A stretch of DNA of 49,058 bases. Origin: Okeania hirsuta. GTDB taxonomy: Bacteria; Cyanobacteriota; Cyanobacteriia; Cyanobacteriales; Microcoleaceae. Every line of letters begins with the position of its first letter. The stretch's first letter is position 1. The position numbers were made by a program, and so were the translations under genes. Under the pieces are notes generated by a model. That model saw nothing but the letters and a program-made list of their open reading frames with translations. It searched no databases and was not told the origin of the DNA. Where the stretch lies: contig NZ_RCBY01000032.1 of the NCBI RefSeq assembly GCF_003838195.1, positions 1 through 49,058 of the forward strand, written 5' to 3'. Shown in pieces: positions 43,150 through 49,058 of the stretch.

Positions 43150-44244
43150 ATGACTTTCAAAATCCTTAGTTTAGACGGTGGTGGAATTCGTGGAGTAATT
43201 GCAGCACGAATTCTGATAGAAATTGAAAAACAAATTAAAGAACAAAAAGGTCAATCTTTACATGAATATTTTGACTTAGTAGCTGGTACTTCCACTGGCT
43301 CAATTATCGCAGCGCTAGTTGCTACAGGAACAGACAGCGCTAATATTCTCAAACTATATCAGGAAGAAGGAATCAATATTTTTCCATATCAAAGTCGCTT
43401 GTCGCCCAAAAGATTACCCTTAATTTTGAAATATGGAATTTCTGCTCCTAAGTTTTCCAATGAAGGCTTAATTAAAGTCTTGAAAAAATACCTTTTACGA
43501 CAAGATGGAACGGCAATTAGACTTGAGGAAATTAGTGAAATAAACTTATTAATTGTAGCTTACAATATGTTTTTGGAATCTCCGACTATTTTTGTAAATT
43601 ATCATCCGGAAATACCTAAACAGACGATTTGGTATGACAATCTCCCTCTGTGGGAAATTTGTGCTAGTTCTTCATCAGCTCCTACTTATTTTCCAGCTTA
43701 TGAATTGAAAAATGGAGATTTGAGTCTACCACATATAGATGGAGGAATAGCAGCGAATAATCCCACATTAGCAGCAATAAGCTATGCAATTAAACTAGGT
43801 CATAAACTAGAAGATATTTCGATAATTTCTATTGGCACAGGTGAAACTAGCCAGCCATATAGTTATAAGCAAATAGTAGAATGGGGGCTAGCTGAATGGG
43901 CAATCAAACTAATTAATATATTGATGAATTCTCAGTCTTCAGCTAATAGCCTTGTAGCAGAACAAATCATGTCTACAAAGAATCCTGAAGGTTACTTACG
44001 TTTACAGTTTGAATTAAATAATATTTTTCAGCAAGGAACAACTGAGAAAAAGGTAATTAACTCTTATATAAATGAAAAAGTAAGTGAAGCAATAGATGAT
44101 GCTAGAGAACCTCAAATTAATCAATTAATCAGAGTCACAGAAGCATTTATTGAGCAAAGTAAAGTTCCTTATGTAGACTTAGAAAATCAAGTAAATTATC
44201 CCTTAGTTAAAGAAGCGATCGCTCGTTTTATTAATCTTAATTAG
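43150..44244 (+). CDS. patatin-like phospholipase
   Basis: 364 residues. Patatin fold: oxyanion loop DGGGIRG (9-15), nucleophile Ser48 in GTSTG, and catalytic Asp197 in DGGIAANNP, so the Ser-Asp dyad is complete. It should hydrolyse acyl chains of phospho- or galactolipids in the cytoplasm; no signal peptide or membrane helix is seen. It sits between potD and potA on the same strand but with gaps of 1.2 kb and 0.37 kb filled by repeats, so it is probably not part of the transporter operon. CapV-like effectors of anti-phage systems share this fold, but no cyclase gene is nearby, so a housekeeping lipase is the simpler reading. Confidence 0.9.
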   Translation: MTFKILSLDGGGIRGVIAARILIEIEKQIKEQKGQSLHEYFDLVAGTSTGSIIAALVATGTDSANILKLYQEEGINIFPYQSRLSPKRLPLILKYGISAPKFSNEGLIKVLKKYLLRQDGTAIRLEEISEINLLIVAYNMFLESPTIFVNYHPEIPKQTIWYDNLPLWEICASSSSAPTYFPAYELKNGDLSLPHIDGGIAANNPTLAAISYAIKLGHKLEDISIISIGTGETSQPYSYKQIVEWGLAEWAIKLINILMNSQSSANSLVAEQIMSTKNPEGYLRLQFELNNIFQQGTTEKKVINSYINEKVSEAIDDAREPQINQLIRVTEAFIEQSKVPYVDLENQVNYPLVKEAIARFINLN

Positions 44245-44610
<366 letters not shown>

Positions 44611-45750
44611 ATGCTATCTCAGACCGTCAAACTCATCAACATTTCCAAAGTATTCAAAAGTCAAAATCAAAAAAAATTTATCGCTGTAAATAACATCAAT
44701 ATCCAGATAGAAAAATCAGAATTTTTTTCTATACTAGGTCCTTCTGGATGTGGTAAAACTACGACATTAAGAATGATAGCTGGTTTTGAAGTGCCTACAT
44801 CGGGAGAAATTTATATTCAAGGCAAACTAATGGGAAATAGTCCGCCATTTCATCGCCCAGTCAATACAGTTTTTCAAAATTATGCTTTATTTCCCCATCT
44901 CACAGTGGCAGAAAACATTGCCTTTGGATTAGAAATGGAAAATATTTCGCGCCCAGAAATAAATCGTCGGGTAACTGATACTTTAACTCAAGTAAAATTA
45001 ACAGATATGGAAAAGCGTTATCCCCGACAATTATCTGGTGGGCAACAACAAAGAGTCGCCTTAGCAAGAGCATTAATTAAACAACCAGCAGTGCTATTAT
45101 TTGATGAACCTTTGGGTGCTTTAGACTTGAAATTACGCAAAGAAATGCAGTTAGAATTAAAACAAATGCAGCAAAGGTTGGGTATTACTTTTATATATGT
45201 TACTCACGACCAAGAAGAAGCTTTAACTATGTCTGACCGAATAGCAGTTATGTACCAAGGAGAAGTTTTACAAGTGGGAACTCCGGTGGAAATTTATGAA
45301 CAACCAAAAACTCGTTTTGTGGCTGAGTTTATCGGGGAAAGTAACTTTTTAACTGGGCGAATAACTGCACATCAAGAGGATAAAAGTTTGGTGTTAGTAG
45401 ATGAAGATTTGCCTTTATTAATACCCTCTGCTAATCATCTGCCAATAGATACAATTATTACCTTAGTTGTCAGACCGGAAAAAATAGAAATTTATCCATC
45501 AACTTATACAGAAGAAGCAGATTTTTCAGCGATAGTAGAAAATATTGTTTATATTGGTACGGATACTCGTTATGTTGTGCGTTTAACTTACAAAACTAAG
45601 ATAGTTATCCGCAGGCAAAATATTAATCGTTTTCATCTCAATCAATATGCTATTGGTGAGGCAGTTAAAGTTAATATTCCTGTGGAAAATATTAGTATGC
45701 TGGAAGAAAATTTATCAGAAAAAGAAAGGTTGAAGTTGGGAAAAAATTAG
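44611..45750 (+). CDS. potA: polyamine ABC transporter ATPase PotA
   Basis: 379 residues, full length. Walker A GPSGCGKTT (44-52), Q-loop FQNYALFPHL, signature LSGGQQQR near 142, Walker B LLFDEPLGALD near 165, switch His in YVTHDQEEAL, and a C-terminal TOBE domain (about 280-370; VVRPEKIEI) for regulation by substrate. It drives uptake by PotB, PotC and PotD. Its distance from potBCD (gap of 2.7 kb with a lipase gene between) is unusual and suggests the operon was split by insertions. The same ATPase might also serve the second binding protein at 46617. Confidence 0.93.
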   Translation: MLSQTVKLINISKVFKSQNQKKFIAVNNINIQIEKSEFFSILGPSGCGKTTTLRMIAGFEVPTSGEIYIQGKLMGNSPPFHRPVNTVFQNYALFPHLTVAENIAFGLEMENISRPEINRRVTDTLTQVKLTDMEKRYPRQLSGGQQQRVALARALIKQPAVLLFDEPLGALDLKLRKEMQLELKQMQQRLGITFIYVTHDQEEALTMSDRIAVMYQGEVLQVGTPVEIYEQPKTRFVAEFIGESNFLTGRITAHQEDKSLVLVDEDLPLLIPSANHLPIDTIITLVVRPEKIEIYPSTYTEEADFSAIVENIVYIGTDTRYVVRLTYKTKIVIRRQNINRFHLNQYAIGEAVKVNIPVENISMLEENLSEKERLKLGKN

Positions 45751-46053
45751 CATTTTGGTTGAAGTTTCAATCTCTAATAGGGATTTACTAAATTGCGACG
45801 ATCACCTATACTCCTCCACAAAGCTCTAAACCTTGCCCAAACTTAACTTCAGCAATTTTTTTTCACCCTTGATCTTGTACAGCTACCCATCCGCGCAAAT
45901 CAACCCCTCCTGTCAAACTAAGCATCAACCAGATGGCCAGTCCGGAAACTATTAAAAAAAACAGGATATATTAATAGGAGTAACAAATTAAACAAAACTC
46001 TTGACAAATCACAGTTAGTTTGATACAAAAGAAAACCCAGAGGATAAAATTAA
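45751..46053. other. spacer between potA and the lyase gene
   Basis: No plus-strand gene. On the minus strand 45863-45970 is open without a clear start and reads FFLIVSGLAIWLMLSLTGG then VDLRGWVAVQDQG, one membrane-helix-like segment; see the findings. Confidence 0.5.
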
Positions 46054-46620
46054 ATGGAATTAGGCGTAAAGAATACCACACAAGTATTAGAAGTTGCAGA
46101 TTCAAGAATTACTGAATATTTTCAACGCTCCGAAGGTCAATGGCATTCAGAAAGACGTTACTATACTTTACCCGAAGGAAATACCCAAGAAATAGTCAGT
46201 CATTTAACAATTAAATTTCTCGAGCTAGGAAGTCCAGAACTTATAGAATTAGCCAAACTCCATAAACTACATAATCCTGAAACAGCTATGATTTGTGGTT
46301 CATTAGTCAGTTGGCTTAGTCAAGATTCCGTATCAGGTAAGAAACAATCTGAAGGTTCAACAATATTCGGAGTTCGAGGCTTAATTTTGTATCGCGATCG
46401 CGGTTTTGCTACAAGTAACCCCATCATAGCTGGATATCATCTATCTGACCCTAACACATTATGTCTCAGAACAGAGTACAATGGGTCTGTATTTGAGGAA
46501 GAAATTAAACAAATCGGCCATAAATACCGGACACGGCAAACTATTATTTCCCGTGCGGGCGAACAAAAAATGATTGGTCAATATCTAGAAAAGCGTATAT
46601 TAAATAATCAGAAAAAGTGA
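46054..46620 (+). CDS. CpcS/CpeS-type phycobiliprotein lyase
   Basis: 188 residues. Lipocalin-like bilin lyase of the S/U family: ITEYFQRSEGQWHSERRYYT is the family's opening motif (FFxxSxGxWxSxR), and TEYNGSVFEEEI the following strand. These enzymes attach phycocyanobilin to a Cys of phycocyanin or allophycocyanin subunits, usually Cys-84. Its presence identifies the host as a phycobilisome-bearing cyanobacterium. The stop TGA overlaps the GTG start of the next gene (GTGA), so both are translated together. Which paralogue (CpcS, CpcU or CpeS) cannot be told from sequence reading. Confidence 0.85.
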   Translation: MELGVKNTTQVLEVADSRITEYFQRSEGQWHSERRYYTLPEGNTQEIVSHLTIKFLELGSPELIELAKLHKLHNPETAMICGSLVSWLSQDSVSGKKQSEGSTIFGVRGLILYRDRGFATSNPIIAGYHLSDPNTLCLRTEYNGSVFEEEIKQIGHKYRTRQTIISRAGEQKMIGQYLEKRILNNQKK

Positions 46621-47768
46621 AGCGACGGAATTTTTTAATCGGAGCTACAGCAATAACTTTAGCTGAATTTTTAGCAGGATGTGAAGGTCAGGGAGATTTA
46701 AATATTCAACTGTTAAAAAACACTATTCCTGCTCAAATGGTGTCAAAGTTTAAGAGGGAATTAACATCTCAGCCTAAATTAAACTTTAATCCTCAAGAAA
46801 ATTTAACAGAATTATTTTCTCTGTTGCAAAGTTGGCAGAGAAAACTTTTATTAGAAGAGCAAAAATCATCTACAGAACAAACAAATATAAATATTGCTAA
46901 TCTCGTTACTTTAGGAGATTATTGGTTAGCAAATGCTATTAAACAAGAATTAATTCAACCTCTTAATTCTGAAGCTTTACAAAATTGGAATAAATTGCCG
47001 GAAAAATGGCAAAAGTTAGTGAAGCGTAATAATCAAGGTTATGCAGACCCCCAAGGAAAAATTTGGGCAGCACCTTATCAGTGGGGTACAACATTAATTG
47101 CTTATCGAGTTGATAAATTTAAAACTTTGGGATGGCAACCTAAAGACTGGAACGATCTATGGAGAGAGGAGTTACGCCATAGATTTTCTTTGTTAAATCA
47201 ACCTAGAGAAGTTATTGGTTTAACTCTGAAAAAATTGGGTAAATCTTATAATGCTAAAAATCTTAGTAAAGTTGAAAATTTAAAATCGGAACTGGTTAAA
47301 CTAAATCAACAAGTTAAATATTACGCTTCCAATAATTATTTACAATCTCTAATTACTGGAGATACTTGGTTAGCTGTTGGTTGGTCTAACGATATTTTAC
47401 CATTGGTTAAAACACGGAAAGATATTGCTGCGGTAATACCTACATCTGGTACAGCTTTATGGTCTAATTTATGGGTAAAACCTGCTGCTACTGTGGAGAC
47501 TTCCTTAACAGAAAAATGGATTGATTTTTGTTGGGAACCTCAGATAGCAGAACAAATGTCTCTGATAACTCAGACTACCTCTCCAATTATACCAGGGATA
47601 AATCCAACTGAATTAACTTCAGAAATTAAAGATAATTCTTTGCTATTACCTCCAGAAGATATTCTAGAAAAAAGTGATTTTCTCTACCCACTGGCAGATA
47701 GTACTATTCAACAATATAGCCAATTATGGCAAGAAATTCGTCTATCTGTTGAGATGAAATCTGGTTAA
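46617..47768 (+). CDS. second PotD-like binding lipoprotein with Tat-type signal
   Basis: 383 residues from a GTG that overlaps the lyase stop (GTGA). N-terminus MKRRNFLIGATAITLAEFLAGC: a twin-arginine motif and a lipobox Cys near 22 in one signal. The mature part resembles a spermidine/putrescine-binding protein (YADPQGKIWAAPYQWGTTLI, NDLWREELRHRFSL, TEKWIDFCWEP), more distant than PotD. It would be folded before export, then tethered at the membrane. No permease is next to it; it may use PotABC or have another role. GTG start is chosen because the signal begins there. Confidence 0.85.
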   Translation: MKRRNFLIGATAITLAEFLAGCEGQGDLNIQLLKNTIPAQMVSKFKRELTSQPKLNFNPQENLTELFSLLQSWQRKLLLEEQKSSTEQTNINIANLVTLGDYWLANAIKQELIQPLNSEALQNWNKLPEKWQKLVKRNNQGYADPQGKIWAAPYQWGTTLIAYRVDKFKTLGWQPKDWNDLWREELRHRFSLLNQPREVIGLTLKKLGKSYNAKNLSKVENLKSELVKLNQQVKYYASNNYLQSLITGDTWLAVGWSNDILPLVKTRKDIAAVIPTSGTALWSNLWVKPAATVETSLTEKWIDFCWEPQIAEQMSLITQTTSPIIPGINPTELTSEIKDNSLLLPPEDILEKSDFLYPLADSTIQQYSQLWQEIRLSVEMKSG

Positions 47769-48482
47769 ATATTTTAATGACTTCTTGTAATATTAAATAT
47801 AATTTTATGTTTTTGATTTTTTGTACCTATATCATTTCTGTTTGAATACTGAATAAACGAAATTTGGAGAAGATGAAAAAAGGAATAAAGGGAAAAAATG
47901 CCAAAAATGAGAGAGAGGAAAAAGTTTTTTCTGACTAATTAAGCGGACATAATATTACCGAGTAATATAATTTCTAGTATCAGTAGAGGTAAACGGCCGT
48001 TTGCCCCTAAAATTTTCACCTTATTGCTATAGCAGTCGAAGGAAAGGTTAAGACAGATAAAAAGCTTAAAACCCAGATAACGTAAGATTTTTCCTTCTTC
48101 CTTCTTCCTTGTGCTATGTATCCTAAATAATGCCAATACTATCGAATTTAATATTATTACTTAGGGAGCGATCGCTTGTTTACATCTGATAATTTTCACG
48201 ACAAAAATAAACAAAGATATTCGTTATTACCACAACATCTATTTATCGGATTTATCTGTAGATCATAGCGTACTTTTACTGTATGAATAATTGATAGTAT
48301 AGCGTTTCTCAAGCTCGTGAGGTACAGTGATCTTTTCGTATTTTTATTCCCTGTTCCCCGTTCCCAGATCCGGTGTTCCCTCAAACCTAAAATTTTGTAC
48401 CTCGCCAGTATGGAAATTGCTATAATTCTTCTAAAAATTGTTTGAAAAATTGGGAATAAAGAAATCTAGTCATGATAAATAT
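47769..48482. other. spacer with repeats
   Basis: No gene believed. It includes dispersed repeat copy 4 (47914-47955), a decayed palindrome (47984-48005), a GCGATCGC site near 48168 and the 127-bp element at 48298-48424. Confidence 0.65.
48298..48424. mobile_element. 127-bp MITE-like element with TATAGC ends
   Basis: Left TATAGCGTTTCTCAAGCTCG plus TGAGGTACA; right TGTACCTCGCC...GGAAATTGCTATA, imperfect 29-bp inverted repeats. It is the compact relative of 42702-43096. Confidence 0.65.
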
Positions 48483-49007
48483 TCACTCTACTGTGGGAGG
48501 AAATGTAAAGCCTTTAGGTGAACGAAATAAACTTCTACCAAATCTATAATCAATTTCTACATTACAATTTAATGGAGCAGTTTCAAAGTCACAAAAATAG
48601 GCAGCAATTGGTTTTTTATTACGAGGTTCGCATACTTGTAAGTTATAGCCATATTCTCTAGCTACATTACCAAAATGGTTAATAAATTTATAACGTTCTA
48701 GGTAGCCTTTTTTATCCCAAATTAATTTTCTGACTACCAACATTACCCAAATATCATCTGAGTCAACAAACCAAGTATAAATAAGTTCTTCACCAAAGAA
48801 ATCTTGGGTTAACCACAGACTAGGAATACTTGGTTGAGTTTGAGATAAAGGAGGTTGAGGTAGCTTAGAAATTTCATTTCTAGGGCAGGTGGGAAAAATA
48901 ATTTTCGGTGTGGCAGTAGCACTCAGAAGGAAGAGGGAAGAAGGAAGAAGGAAGAAGGAAGAAATAATCAAGAACAGGGAAGAAGGTAGAAGGAAAAATT
49001 TAGTCAT
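48483..49007 (-). CDS. hypothetical secreted-type protein with repeat-encoded N-terminus
   Basis: 174 residues. The first 28 are hydrophobic (MTKFFLLPSSLFLIISSFFL then LPSSLFLLS) and look like a signal peptide, but they are encoded by the GAAGAAGGAAGAGG simple repeat that continues upstream to the window end. The following body (FPTCPRNEISKLPQ, WFVDSDDIWVMLVVRKLIWD, CDFETAPLNCNVEIDYRFG) looks like a real protein, with several Cys suggesting a periplasmic home. No family recognised. The true start may be in the repeat or just after it. Confidence 0.6.
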   Translation of the reverse strand: MTKFFLLPSSLFLIISSFFLLPSSLFLLSATATPKIIFPTCPRNEISKLPQPPLSQTQPSIPSLWLTQDFFGEELIYTWFVDSDDIWVMLVVRKLIWDKKGYLERYKFINHFGNVAREYGYNLQVCEPRNKKPIAAYFCDFETAPLNCNVEIDYRFGRSLFRSPKGFTFPPTVE

Positions 49008-49058
49008 TATTCAGAAGTAAGAAGTAAGAAGGAAGAGGGAAGAAGGAAGAAGGAAGAA
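48924..49058. repeat. purine-rich simple repeat at window end
   Basis: Imperfect tandem GAAGAAG/GAAGAGG words over about 130 bp, running off the window end. It covers the 5' end of the minus-strand gene 48483-49007. Confidence 0.9.

Noticed and set aside
43150-44244. CBASS-type CapV effector
   Set aside because: The patatin fold fits, but no nucleotide cyclase or Cap gene is nearby; neighbours are pot genes.

Overview
The window looks like a piece of a marine filamentous cyanobacterial chromosome (Oscillatoriales, of the Trichodesmium/Okeania/Moorena kind). The support is HIP1 octamers (GCGATCGC), a CpcS/CpeS phycobiliprotein lyase, a CYP110-like P450, a PEP-CTERM protein, low GC, and long AT-rich spacers full of short tandem repeats (GACTCCT, GGGAACA, GAAGAAGG types) and small inverted-repeat elements. 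No rRNA, tRNA, CRISPR array or intact transposase gene was found.

Region 1 (about 1-25.5 kb, all minus strand, read right to left) is a hybrid PKS-NRPS cluster. Order of synthesis: PKS1 (AR-MT1-GNAT-ACP loading module of the GphF/AprA/CurA type, then KS-AT-second AT-like-KR-ACP), PKS2 (KS-AT-DH-KR-ACP, visibly broken), NRPS (TubC-type docking, C-A[Ser]-PCP-C-A[Ala-like]-PCP-TE), a PEP-CTERM beta-propeller protein and a cytochrome P450. Colinear reading predicts a short branched acyl starter (isobutyryl if MT1 dimethylates and GNAT decarboxylates), a beta-hydroxy extension, an enoyl extension, then Ser and Ala. The oddities are: a 12-A run that puts the PKS1 N-terminus out of frame; a second AT-like domain that keeps Ser/His but lacks the Gln and Arg; a frameshift, an 88-bp fold-back duplication, an in-frame 60-bp duplication and a GAA-to-TAA nonsense codon in PKS2; and a TE with Cys-Gly-Arg where Ser-Asp-His is expected. 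Either the cluster is newly decaying or the sequence carries assembly errors. Two near-identical 113-bp direct repeats (86-198 and 26541-26653) flank it.

Region 2 (25.5-27.2 kb) is a gene-poor junction with a PAS-like remnant and inverted repeats. Region 3 (27.2-33.5 kb, plus strand) has an overlapping pair (membrane protein with an FHA-like tail, and a secreted VWA protein), a TPR-sulfotransferase fusion, a small ORF, and an agmatine deiminase with a twin-arginine signal. Region 4 (34.2-36.1 kb, minus) has a conserved hypothetical protein and an HTH-AAA ATPase. Region 5 (36.1-38.2 kb) is a spacer with several MITE-like elements and one possible small minus-strand gene followed by a good terminator.

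Region 6 (38.2-47.8 kb, plus) is a dispersed polyamine ABC transporter: potB, potC (its 3' end triplicated in tandem), potD, a patatin-like lipase, potA, then a phycobiliprotein lyase overlapping a second, Tat-type, PotD-like lipoprotein. The window closes with a minus-strand hypothetical protein whose N-terminus is written in simple repeat. Agmatine deiminase and the Pot system both concern polyamines and lie within 15 kb.
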